Shown piece after piece: positions 26,265-34,059 of a stretch of 64,000 nt of DNA. The position numbers were made by a program, and so were the translations under genes. The notes below the pieces were generated by a model. The model had not been told where the DNA came from. It saw only the letters and a list, made by a program, of their open reading frames with translations, and did not search any database. Numbering within the stretch: the first letter of the stretch is position 1; each line of letters opens with the position of its first letter. Source of the DNA: Bacteroidia bacterium (GTDB lineage Bacteria > Bacteroidota > Bacteroidia > J057); NCBI GenBank assembly GCA_041391665.1, contig JAWKNO010000002.1, positions 1,612,001 to 1,676,000 on the forward strand. The letters run 5' to 3'.

Positions 26265-27386
26265 TTAGCCCTGTAATATCCTCAACAAATCATCATTAAG
26301 GAAATAGACTTCTACCCCATCTTTTTTGGGAGTCAAAATTTTGGCGTCCACAAGTTGGGACATATACTTGGCTATAGTTGTACGGGAAGACTTTTCCAGG
26401 ATATCAATAATTACCGGAGGTTTAATGTAAGGTTGGCTAAAAATAGCCTCATTTATTTCCTTATTGTACCATTTTATCACTTTTTTTCCATGGGCTAAAG
26501 TAGCTTCCATCTGACTGACGATTTCTTCAATCAGATTATTGGTAAGAATAGCCGTTTTTTCTACAGCATCCAGCATATACATAATCCAATTTTTCCAGGA
26601 CCTCCACATAGTAACTCCGCCAAGGTTGTAATAATAGTCTTCCTTATGGACAAGGATATATTTTGAAAGATACAATGTAGGATGTGAAAGCAGTTTGGTA
26701 TGAATCAGATATAACAAATTCAAAATTCTTCCTGTCCGCCCGTTTCCATCCTGAAATGGGTGGATTGCTTCAAACTGGTAGTGTGCAATACACATTTTCA
26801 AAATAGGGTCAGTAGGATATTTTTCATCATCGTTCAGATAATCAATGAGATTTACCATCAAATTTTCAACAACTCCGGTACCCCTTGGCGGAGTATAGAT
26901 TACTTCGCCTGAACGAAATTCGCTCTGACCTCTTTTTATCACCACATTTGACTGCGGCGGTCGTATTCCGGCCTTTGTGTTTTTCACCTGCTGGAATATT
27001 TTTACAATTGATTCTGTCGTAATAGAGCTGTTGGAAAGAATATCATGATAGCCCGCCCACAAGGCTTCCCGATAACGCAAAACCTCTTTGGTTGCAGGGT
27101 CTGCCCGTTCTTCCTTGGCACTGTCAGAAATTGCCTTATATAAGTCATCTTCGGTAGTGAAAATATTTTCAATTTCTGTTGATGTTTTTGCCTCCTGAAG
27201 TGCAATCGTATTGACCAACATAGATGGATTGGGAAGCCTGAGAATATTTCCATTCACAGAAGCCAAAGCCCTCGATGCAGTTACTAATTTTTTTAATATC
27301 TGAGGATCATTCTCTAATTCCTCTGGCGGTGGAAGCAGTGGAAGGTCATTAAAGGGAAGATTTCTATCATATTTTTTCGCCACCAT
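26265..27386 (-). CDS. Fic-domain AMPylase-type protein with C-terminal winged helix
   Basis: The product is 373 residues from the ATG at 27386 (MVAKKYDRNLPF). The frame is open to 27452, but that extension would cover the promoter. The Fic motif HPFQDGNGRTGR is intact at residues 209-220. An N-terminal inhibitory helix with the (S/T)xxxE(G/N) signature is present at 69-74 (STEIEN), which makes it a class II Fic protein. Fic proteins transfer AMP from ATP to target hydroxyl groups. The last 60 residues look like a winged helix-turn-helix (SSRTTIAKYMSQLVDAKIL). Two inverted repeats flank the promoter, which suggests autoregulation. The target is unknown and no antitoxin gene is adjacent. Confidence 0.92.
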   Translation of the reverse strand: MVAKKYDRNLPFNDLPLLPPPEELENDPQILKKLVTASRALASVNGNILRLPNPSMLVNTIALQEAKTSTEIENIFTTEDDLYKAISDSAKEERADPATKEVLRYREALWAGYHDILSNSSITTESIVKIFQQVKNTKAGIRPPQSNVVIKRGQSEFRSGEVIYTPPRGTGVVENLMVNLIDYLNDDEKYPTDPILKMCIAHYQFEAIHPFQDGNGRTGRILNLLYLIHTKLLSHPTLYLSKYILVHKEDYYYNLGGVTMWRSWKNWIMYMLDAVEKTAILTNNLIEEIVSQMEATLAHGKKVIKWYNKEINEAIFSQPYIKPPVIIDILEKSSRTTIAKYMSQLVDAKILTPKKDGVEVYFLNDDLLRILQG

Positions 27387-27387
27387 A

Positions 27388-27419
27388 TATGTCCATTTTT
27401 TTGCCCAAAATTGGACATA
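27388..27419. promoter_or_regulatory. Inverted repeat over the fic transcription start
   Basis: TATGTCCA (27388-27395) and TGGACATA (27412-27419) are perfect 8-base arms around a 16-base spacer. The repeat lies between the -7 element at 27423 and the ATG at 27386, so it covers the predicted start of transcription. It shares its TGTCCA half-site with the repeat at 27457-27489. Confidence 0.6.
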
Positions 27420-27422
27420 CCA

Positions 27423-27452
27423 CAAATATATGCACAGTTTTTTTCGAAACAA
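27423..27452 (-). promoter_or_regulatory. Bacteroidota-type promoter of fic
   Basis: On the minus strand TTG (27452-27450), a 19-base spacer and TATATTTG (27430-27423) match the -33/-7 consensus. The implied start near 27417 favours translation from 27386 rather than from the upstream in-frame codon at 27452. Confidence 0.6.
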
Positions 27453-27456
27453 GGGT

Positions 27457-27489
27457 ATTTGTCCATTTTTTCATTTTTTTTGGACAAAT
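27457..27489. promoter_or_regulatory. Inverted repeat just upstream of the fic -33 element
   Basis: ATTTGTCCA (27457-27465) and TGGACAAAT (27481-27489) are perfect 9-base arms around a 15-base spacer. The half-site TGTCCA and its orientation match the repeat at 27388-27419. The centres are about 70 bp apart, one repeat on each side of the promoter. It is also about 68 bp upstream of the divergent Uma2 gene. Confidence 0.6.
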
Positions 27490-27556
27490 GAGTTTGAGGC
27501 TGCGAGAATCGCAACACTGACCTCCGATATTCACAAACTCTTCATATATTAGTCCT

Positions 27557-28099
27557 ATGAACTCATTCACCCTCGATATACCACAATCGCGCTCATGGAC
27601 AGAGGATGAGTTATTTTTGTTTTGCGCTGCCAATAAAAATCTTAGAATCGAGCGGGATGCCAACGGTTTTATTACGATTATATCACCTTCCGGAGGATTA
27701 AGTAGCTACTATATTTCGACGCTCAACGCCGATCTGGTTATTTGGAACCGAAAACAAAAACCAGGGTATATCTTTGAATCATCGGCAGGCTTTTTACTCC
27801 CGGATGGCAGTATGCGTGCCCCCGACATCGCATTTGTTTCAAAAGAGAACTGGAACAAACTCACCCTCAAAGAAAAACAACAGTTTCCACCACTTTGTCC
27901 GGAGTTTGTGATAGAAGTGCGTTCCCCATCTGACCGCCTGCCGACCTTAAAAGAAAAAATGAAAACCTTGTTGGTGGTTGGCTGTTGGCTGTTGGTGGTT
28001 GTAGCCTCAATGACTGTCCCTCAAATTTTATTCAAGCGGCGCGTCTTTGCACGCAGAAGTGGTTTCAATGGGTTTACCCATGGATATTTTTCTTCCTAA
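27557..28099 (+). pseudogene. Uma2-family (DUF820) nuclease, 3' end replaced
   Basis: Residues 1-135 are a good Uma2 PD-(D/E)XK domain, including MRAPDIAFV (Asp90) and PEFVIEVRSPSDR (Glu120). Family members continue for about 50 more residues through a GVxxxWLIDP-like strand. Here homology stops at about 27962 with LKEKM and the frame goes on through a GTTGGCT-rich simple repeat into unrelated sequence, ending at 28099. The C-terminal part of the fold is therefore missing. The gene is divergent from fic. Uma2 proteins are common accessory genes of unknown role. Function after the truncation is doubtful. Confidence 0.7.
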
Positions 28100-28430
28100 A
28101 ACCTCAGGTTAAGAGAGCGTGCGAAGTCGTGCCCCCTGAATTAAAAAAAGGGGAAAAATGGGCCTCTTGGCTACAAATCGAAGATGCCTCAGGTACATTT
28201 GACCCATAGAAAGTGGTCTGACGACTCTCCGAGCCAGAAGGCCACTTCCGTGGGTCTTGCCGGTCGGCAAAAAACCGCATATCTTTTTCCGGCCGGGCCG
28301 GGACTCCGGAGGAGTCGAATGTTTGTAGAACAGAAGCCCACTCCCTCTTTTTATTTCCCCTCGTTGCACGCCGAAGCGCGCAGCCCGGTTTCTCCGGATG
28401 GAGAAACGTTTTTTTGTGTTTACGCCCGAT
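27964..28430. repeat. Gene-free stretch with REP-like hairpins replacing the Uma2 3' end
   Basis: The stretch begins with a GGTTGGCTGTTGGCTGTTGG simple repeat. It contains a hairpin at 28302-28316 (arms GACTCC and GGAGTC, loop GGA) in a GC-rich segment. Short open frames here read like spurious translations (Arg/Pro/Gly-rich). The composition, hairpins and position at a gene disruption suggest an interspersed repeat or the remains of a small mobile element (inference). I see no convincing gene from 28100 to 28430. Confidence 0.45.
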
Positions 28431-29228
28431 TCACCTGGTAACGCTCAGTTTTATTCCCTCCCAATCTGCAGCAGGGTAGGTTTCATCAGTTTGGTTATAA
28501 GTCTGAATAAAAATCCTTGAGATAAATTCAAGCTCTGAATCTGCTTCCTTAAAGGAAAAAGTAACCGGTGTGGGAATATTTTTGGCAAGTTGAAGGGAGA
28601 ATTGGTATTGTGTTGATTGATCATAACTGCTTATATTGACCAACTGATAACTTTTCCCCTTTTGATCTACCAACCGGGAGTACTGGGGATAACTTATACC
28701 AGCATAAAATTCAATATCTCTCGACGTCCCCAGATTGGTAATCACCATCTCTACTTCCAGCGTATTCCCCTGGAGGGTTGCGCGCTTTATGTCGAACAAT
28801 AAGTTATAGGACTTAATAGGAGGAATATCCGGGGAAGAAGGCAGGCAATCAAAAGAAAGGCCAGGGGCCATACTCTGTAAATTACTGCGGTTCAATGTCT
28901 GGGATATCATCGTATGGATTAGTTTTTGCCGCTCTTCGGTATTGTAAAGTCTGCTGGTAGTCAGGTCGGCTGTGATCTGATCCCAGGCTTTCCGGCCACC
29001 ATTGCGATCAAATACCCCCATTTGGAAAACCACGCCAAAATTGCCCGCTTTCAGCTTCAGAAAAACAAAGGTGTTGGCCTGTGCGGGAAGTTGTTTGGTT
29101 CCGGACTGAATTCCATATTCCAGCCGAAACTTTTCATCAATCGTGGTGCCAAAGTCAATAGCCTGCGTCTGCTCCCCCAGATCAATATATTCTACCCCGG
29201 AACATGACTTCAGGTATTCGTATAACAT
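28431..29228 (-). CDS. Protein of unknown function
   Basis: The product has 265 residues with no signal peptide or membrane helix. The N-terminal half (to about residue 130) is mixed alpha/beta with a YNTEERQKLIHTMIS helix. The C-terminal half (about 140-265) is beta-rich, with alternating hydrophobic strands like an immunoglobulin-fold domain (LEVEMVITNLGTSRDIEFYAG). I do not recognise a family. It lies between the REP-like stretch and mazG, both on the minus strand. It could be an accessory gene linked to the patch at 25-28 kb, but nothing in the sequence shows this. Confidence 0.6.
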   Translation of the reverse strand: MLYEYLKSCSGVEYIDLGEQTQAIDFGTTIDEKFRLEYGIQSGTKQLPAQANTFVFLKLKAGNFGVVFQMGVFDRNGGRKAWDQITADLTTSRLYNTEERQKLIHTMISQTLNRSNLQSMAPGLSFDCLPSSPDIPPIKSYNLLFDIKRATLQGNTLEVEMVITNLGTSRDIEFYAGISYPQYSRLVDQKGKSYQLVNISSYDQSTQYQFSLQLAKNIPTPVTFSFKEADSELEFISRIFIQTYNQTDETYPAADWEGIKLSVTR

Positions 29229-29292
29229 TTTCCCAAACCTAAGGAGGGATCAGGATTTCCTGCGAGGGTATTTGCTATTTTGCCGTAAAGCA

Positions 29293-29335
29293 GTGGCTTC
29301 GAGTGACCTCAGCCACCGGAAAGCCTCAGCCACTG
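29293..29335. repeat. Dispersed hairpin repeat (GTGGCTTCGAG...CAGCCACCGG), copy 1
   Basis: Bases 29293-29319 match 55398-55424 at 24 of 27 positions. The arms GTGGCT and AGCCAC can pair. A second AGCCACTG at 29328-29335 offers an alternative pairing with CAGTGGCT at 29291-29298. It lies between the 265-residue gene and mazG. Here the stem is shorter than in copy 2 and is not followed by a T-run. Confidence 0.6.
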
Positions 29336-29359
29336 GAGAGCCTCAGCTTCAGCAACCAT

Positions 29360-30130
29360 TCAAGGCTTCTTCGCCTCTTCCCAAAAGACGTCCATCTCCT
29401 CCAAACTCATCTCGGGCAGGGTTTTGCCGATTTCACGGGCGCGGCGTTCGATGTGGGTAAACCTGTACTGAAACTTGCGGTTGGTGCGCGCCAGGGCGTC
29501 TTCGGCATTTATGCCTGAAAACCGGCAATAATTGACCAGAGCAAATAACAAATCGCCCATTTCGTCTTCCAACGCGTCGGCGGTTTCAGCGGCCTGCATT
29601 TCGCCGATTTCTTCCTCCACCTTTGCCCATACCTGCTCCTTATTGTCCCAGTCAAAACCCACCAGCGAGGCTTTCTCCTGCATCCGCTGCGCTTTGATCA
29701 GCGAAGGCAAACTTTCAGGCACACCGTCGAGGGCCGAACTTTCCTTTTTCCCTGAGTTCTCCCGCTCTTTGGCTTTGATCTGCTCCCAGTTTTGCCGCAC
29801 CTGCTCCTCTGTCGCACCCTGCAAGTCACCATACACATGCGGATGGCGGCGAATCAGTTTGTCGATCTGGCCCTGAATCATCTCCCCAAGGGTAAATTTG
29901 CCTTTCTCTGCCGCCAGGCTCGAATAAAATAATACGTGCAACATCAGATCCCCCAACTCGGCTTTGATCTCGGCGTAGTCGTCTTTCAGCACGGCATCCG
30001 CCAATTCGTAAGTCTCCTCGATCGTCAAATGGCGAAGGCTTTCCTTGGTCTGTTTTCGGTCCCATGGACATTTTTCGCGAAGTTCTTCGACAATTTCGGT
30101 CAGGCGCTGGAAGTTTGTAAGATGGTCCAT
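29360..30130 (-). CDS. mazG: Nucleoside triphosphate pyrophosphohydrolase
   Basis: The product has 256 residues, typical for MazG. It has two tandem MazG domains. The first carries the metal-binding EETYELADAV and EIKAELGDLMLHVLF motifs after the hallmark CPWDRKQTKESL. The second has EEEIGEMQ and DEMGDLLFALVN. MazG hydrolyses (d)NTPs to monophosphates and pyrophosphate as a house-cleaning activity. It is transcribed alone, towards the 265-residue unknown gene. Confidence 0.95.
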   Translation of the reverse strand: MDHLTNFQRLTEIVEELREKCPWDRKQTKESLRHLTIEETYELADAVLKDDYAEIKAELGDLMLHVLFYSSLAAEKGKFTLGEMIQGQIDKLIRRHPHVYGDLQGATEEQVRQNWEQIKAKERENSGKKESSALDGVPESLPSLIKAQRMQEKASLVGFDWDNKEQVWAKVEEEIGEMQAAETADALEDEMGDLLFALVNYCRFSGINAEDALARTNRKFQYRFTHIERRAREIGKTLPEMSLEEMDVFWEEAKKP

Positions 30131-30271
30131 GAAATATAGTTTGGAACAAAATGGTTATGTCTCGGAAATGAGCAAAGCCATCCCCTCGGGAGACGCAGAG
30201 ACGAAAAGTTTTTTCAAAATTCGCGTCTAAATTAGAAAAACTATTCCATTACCAGTAGCGTTATTTGTGTA

Positions 30272-31114
30272 ATGAAAGAATCTATGAAAAACCTCCGGCC
30301 TACCGTTTTGTTAATCTTTATCGCTTCTGTACTGATCGCCTGCCAAAGCTGCAGGGAAGATCCGCCACCAAAACCTGACCCCGGGATCGGGCTTCTCGAA
30401 CTAAATATCGTGCCTCGGGTTGGCGGACAACTTTTCCAGAAAAATGATGATTACTTCAACGCCGATGGCCGGAAGTTTGAATTTCATACAGCCAAAATTT
30501 TTATCTCCGACCTGACACTATACAGGTCCGACGGCTGGGATACAGTCATCCATTCACCGCAGACCAACTTTGAAGTGATGTTGTTCAATTTTGGGGAAGA
30601 TGAAATACGCAAAACTTCTCACGGAGAAGGGCTTTTTAAATTTTTTACAGTACCTGCAGGCGACTACGACGGCGCAAAAATCAGCTTCGGCGTGCCCCCG
30701 CGCTACAACCATACGGATCCCCTCTCCTACCCTTCCAACAATCCGCTGAGTCCCGGCTACAATATGCACGAAAGTACCAGCCTGGGGTACGCTTTTGTTC
30801 ATCTCGCCGGCAATATTGACAGCAGTCCCAACAAAACGGGTACACTGCTGGACGTTCCGTTTGAGTATTTTATCGGAGGAGATGATTTGTTTAATACACT
30901 TACTTATCGGGGGGGAGACTATGCGTTTACAGTTCCCAAAAACGCAGAACTCCAATACACCATCGAAATAGACCTCAACCGTTTGTTTTATACCCAGTCC
31001 GACACGGTAGATATGGTACGTGATCATGTGCCAGATCTTTCGTCCAACCCAGCGTTATCAGCAAAGATCATGAATAATTTTATTCAGGGAGCGATTTATA
31101 AGCCGCCGTTTTGA
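30272..31114 (+). CDS. MbnP-family lipoprotein
   Basis: The product has 280 residues. A lipoprotein signal peptide ends in the lipobox LIAC at about residue 24. The mature part contains the family-typical core with GGQLFQKNDDYFNADGRKFEF, ISDLTLY, a FGVPPRYNHTDP loop and a late DLNRLFY strand. MbnP proteins were named from methanobactin clusters and are thought to bind copper or haem-enzyme partners in the periplasm. No MbnH-type cytochrome gene is adjacent here. A predicted outer-membrane barrel gene follows after 30 bases and is probably co-transcribed. Confidence 0.75.
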   Translation: MKESMKNLRPTVLLIFIASVLIACQSCREDPPPKPDPGIGLLELNIVPRVGGQLFQKNDDYFNADGRKFEFHTAKIFISDLTLYRSDGWDTVIHSPQTNFEVMLFNFGEDEIRKTSHGEGLFKFFTVPAGDYDGAKISFGVPPRYNHTDPLSYPSNNPLSPGYNMHESTSLGYAFVHLAGNIDSSPNKTGTLLDVPFEYFIGGDDLFNTLTYRGGDYAFTVPKNAELQYTIEIDLNRLFYTQSDTVDMVRDHVPDLSSNPALSAKIMNNFIQGAIYKPPF

Positions 31115-31144
31115 TGAGAGGATTTTTGCCAGTAAATTTCCCTT

Positions 31145-33103
31145 GTGAGATTGAGCCGGTTACTACTTCTATGGTTTGCCTGGCAAATTTGTCTGGCATT
31201 CACTACTACTGTTTGGTCCCAGGTGGCTCAGGAGAAAAATCCTGGCCTCGAGCTCACTATTGCCCGACAAAATAATTTTACTTACAGCTCTCGCCTTGAT
31301 CTCCTCCAGCGTTTTGAAAAAGGCAAATACCGGGCAGAATTGTCTGTCTATCATGAAAACCTTCTCAACAGCACCCGCAAGCAAGATCCTTTTGTTCAGC
31401 TCTATCTCCGCACCAGCCTCTGGCAATATTACCGAATCCACAAACAGTGGGAACTGACCTCCTGGCTCGAAACCGATCAGTTTTTCAACACCGGCAACCA
31501 ACGCCTTAGCATTTATGCCGGAGCGACATACACGCCCTTACCAGATGTTTCCATTTCGCCTATTGCAGGCTATAGCTGGGATTACCGGTCCTCGGTACTG
31601 GATCAGGGGTTTACGCCGGGATTACTTGTGCGGTCGCGGCATGATTTCGGAGACGGGCTTTCGATGCGCACCGATGTTTTTGCGAGGGTAAAATATATCA
31701 ATCCCCGCCACCAGCGCAACCTGATTCTTTCGAGCGAATGGGCAAAAACTTTTAGCGAGCAGGCGGGGATTTCTTTCGAACTCGAAGGCGGAAGCAACGA
31801 AATGGATAATTACCAGTCCGGCTCAATAGAAAGGATCAAAGCCGATACACTTTCTGCGCGAATAGGGCTGCAATACCAGCTGTTTAAAGGCATGTTTTGG
31901 GAGTCGGATAATCAAGTGATCATTACACGGCGGAAATTTGACTACGATTTGTTTACCATCAAAAGTCCCGAATTCAATGACCTGCTTTTCAACCAGATCA
32001 ACTGGCGCACTCGGCAAAAATTCTCCTATTCCGGGGCAAAAATGGATGGCTATTTTACTTACGAATTTGAATCACTGGGAAGAAGATATGAACTGGAAAA
32101 TTCGATGGAGCTGCCCGGCATCGAGTTTAACCGGCTCCTGCAACGCGAACAACAAAAAGACTATTTCCGCAATCTCACACGACTGGAAATGCGGGTAAAC
32201 TACCGATTCAATCCGCGGCAAAAATTTTCCCTCATAGGCACAAATCGGTACCTGCAATACGATACACCCTCGGAAACCAATTACGATGACCACGACGAAT
32301 TGAACTATGCCCTGAGCGGCGAATGGAATGCCAGTTGGTCCCGCAATTTTTCCACCCGCTACAAACTGATTGGCAACGTGCGGCGATATGCGTTTTTGTT
32401 TAAGGAACGCAGTCAGGACAACTATACCCAGCCGTCACTTCGGATGGAATTTGCCTATAAATGGCAGATTTCCCCCAGTTTATCGATTCGTGGAGATCAG
32501 TTTATTTATGTAACCTACAATGTGAAAGATTTCGAAGACCGCAATCTCACAGACCGAAGTACACGAAACCTCGAAAGCCGGCTGATCGCCCGATATAGAG
32601 CCAATCGAAAACTTACCAGCGAGTTTTCAGCTTACCGTAAAGAAATTCATGTGTCATATCTGAACTGGGAACAATTTACAGAAACCACGCTGGACACGAC
32701 CACCACCTATATTCTGGAGCAAACCAACCGATATGAATTGAAGTCTCCCTGGGAAAATGCGCGACTGTATTTTGACTTTGGATACAAACATTTCAGTCAG
32801 CTCCGGTACCTCAACACCTCAATGACCAGCCTGCAAAATATATTGACCCCCATTAACCTCCACATCCGCAACCATCAGACAGGAATTGTCACAGGTGTCC
32901 GCTATCTCCACCGCAAACCGGCTAATGCAGAATTTTCGGTTTGGTGGCAGGTTCAGTATTTGGATTATAAATACAATGAAATCGCAAAACTCATCACCCT
33001 TTCGACCAATTATCAGGAGGCAGTATTGCGGAAGGCTATCGTAAATTTCCGGCCTTTTTTCAGGTGTCAGTTGAATATTGTACTGGGGGGAAACCAGAGA
33101 TAA
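31145..33103 (+). CDS. Predicted outer-membrane beta-barrel protein
   Basis: The product has 652 residues from a GTG start at 31145. Residues 1-26 form a signal peptide ending VWSQ. The rest is an almost unbroken series of amphipathic, Tyr/Arg/Trp-rich strands with short turns, as in large outer-membrane barrels; no plug or enzymatic domain is visible. It starts 30 bases after the MbnP-like gene, suggesting a pair. I do not recognise a named family. It ends with a charged, non-aromatic residue, which is unusual for a barrel. Confidence 0.7.
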   Translation: MRLSRLLLLWFAWQICLAFTTTVWSQVAQEKNPGLELTIARQNNFTYSSRLDLLQRFEKGKYRAELSVYHENLLNSTRKQDPFVQLYLRTSLWQYYRIHKQWELTSWLETDQFFNTGNQRLSIYAGATYTPLPDVSISPIAGYSWDYRSSVLDQGFTPGLLVRSRHDFGDGLSMRTDVFARVKYINPRHQRNLILSSEWAKTFSEQAGISFELEGGSNEMDNYQSGSIERIKADTLSARIGLQYQLFKGMFWESDNQVIITRRKFDYDLFTIKSPEFNDLLFNQINWRTRQKFSYSGAKMDGYFTYEFESLGRRYELENSMELPGIEFNRLLQREQQKDYFRNLTRLEMRVNYRFNPRQKFSLIGTNRYLQYDTPSETNYDDHDELNYALSGEWNASWSRNFSTRYKLIGNVRRYAFLFKERSQDNYTQPSLRMEFAYKWQISPSLSIRGDQFIYVTYNVKDFEDRNLTDRSTRNLESRLIARYRANRKLTSEFSAYRKEIHVSYLNWEQFTETTLDTTTTYILEQTNRYELKSPWENARLYFDFGYKHFSQLRYLNTSMTSLQNILTPINLHIRNHQTGIVTGVRYLHRKPANAEFSVWWQVQYLDYKYNEIAKLITLSTNYQEAVLRKAIVNFRPFFRCQLNIVLGGNQR

Positions 33104-33108
33104 AGGTT

Positions 33109-33972
33109 TTACCTTTTTTTCATCCGATCCAGTTGCTCAAACAAATCCCGCTCCTGCGGAGAGAGCGTTTTGGGGATTTTTACATTGACTGTCACATAGA
33201 GATTGCCAAATACCTGTGGATTTTCATAATCAGGCATACCCAGATCACGGAGTTTCAACACTTCGCCCTGCTGGGTGCCTTTGGGAACAGACATAAACAT
33301 CTGCCCTTTCATCGTCTGCACAGGCACTTTTTTACCTAACACGGCTGTATAAAGATCGACATTTACCGATGTGTAGAGATCATTTTCCTTTCTGGTAAAC
33401 ATACTGTGAGGTTTAATGATGACCGTCATATACAAATCGCCGGGGTCTCCCCCTTTTTTAGAAAGTTCGCCCTGCCCCTTGAGCCGCAGCACCTGTTGAT
33501 CTTTGATACCAGGTTTGATATGAATCCGCAATTTTTTCCCTTCAAAACCCAATACATCCGACATACCGCGATAGGCTTCTTCGAGCGTTATTTTCACATT
33601 CGCCTGCTGATCTTTTCCGCGGCGACTATTTCCCCCGCCAAAAATTTCTTCAAAAAACCGCCCGAAACCCATATTCAGATCGGCATCTTCAATATCCGGC
33701 ATCGGGTTGCGTGCAGAAGGTTTGGGTTGTTGTTTCATCCGCTGAGATTGTTTAAAACGCTCCCCCAGCTGGTCATAGAGAAACCGGTTTTCAGCATTGA
33801 CGAGCACCTCTTTCGCCTCATTGATCTGTTTAAACATATCCTCCGCAGCAGTATTGCCGGGATTTTTATCCGGATGATATTTGAGTGCCAGTTTTTTGAA
33901 AGCTTTTCTGATTTCCTCCTCAGTAGCAGTCTTTCCTATTCCAAGAATCTTGTAGTAATCTTTATACTCCAT
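33109..33972 (-). CDS. CbpA-like DnaJ co-chaperone
   Basis: The product has 287 residues. The J-domain (about 4-70) has the HPD motif in KYHPDKNPGN. A short linker leads to two C-terminal DnaJ substrate-binding domains (about 115-285, with AYRGM, IHIKPGIKDQQVLRLKGQG and VNVKIPKTLSPQERDLFEQL). The zinc-finger CxxCxGxG repeats of DnaJ are absent, so it is the CbpA type. It would stimulate DnaK in the cytoplasm. It converges on the barrel gene with a gap of five bases. Confidence 0.92.
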   Translation of the reverse strand: MEYKDYYKILGIGKTATEEEIRKAFKKLALKYHPDKNPGNTAAEDMFKQINEAKEVLVNAENRFLYDQLGERFKQSQRMKQQPKPSARNPMPDIEDADLNMGFGRFFEEIFGGGNSRRGKDQQANVKITLEEAYRGMSDVLGFEGKKLRIHIKPGIKDQQVLRLKGQGELSKKGGDPGDLYMTVIIKPHSMFTRKENDLYTSVNVDLYTAVLGKKVPVQTMKGQMFMSVPKGTQQGEVLKLRDLGMPDYENPQVFGNLYVTVNVKIPKTLSPQERDLFEQLDRMKKR

Positions 33973-34014
33973 AGTAGTAACACAACCTTCCCTCCCTGGT
34001 GATAAATGTTATTT

Positions 34015-34043
34015 TTGGGTTGAATATAATTAATCTAACTTTG
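34015..34043 (+). promoter_or_regulatory. Bacteroidota-type promoter of the T9SS cargo gene
   Basis: TTG (34015-34017), an 18-base spacer and TAACTTTG (34036-34043) match the -33/-7 consensus and lie 17 bases before the ATG at 34060. Confidence 0.55.
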
Positions 34044-34059
34044 ATTTTCCTTTGAAATT

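Noticed and set aside
27387..27452. N-terminal extension of the Fic protein to 27452
   Set aside because: It would place the predicted promoter and one operator inside the coding region; the ATG at 27386 gives a normal Fic N-terminus.
28109..28369. 86-codon open frame on the minus strand
   Set aside because: Arg/Pro/Gly-rich translation, no homology, lies across the hairpin-rich repeat segment; probably spurious.
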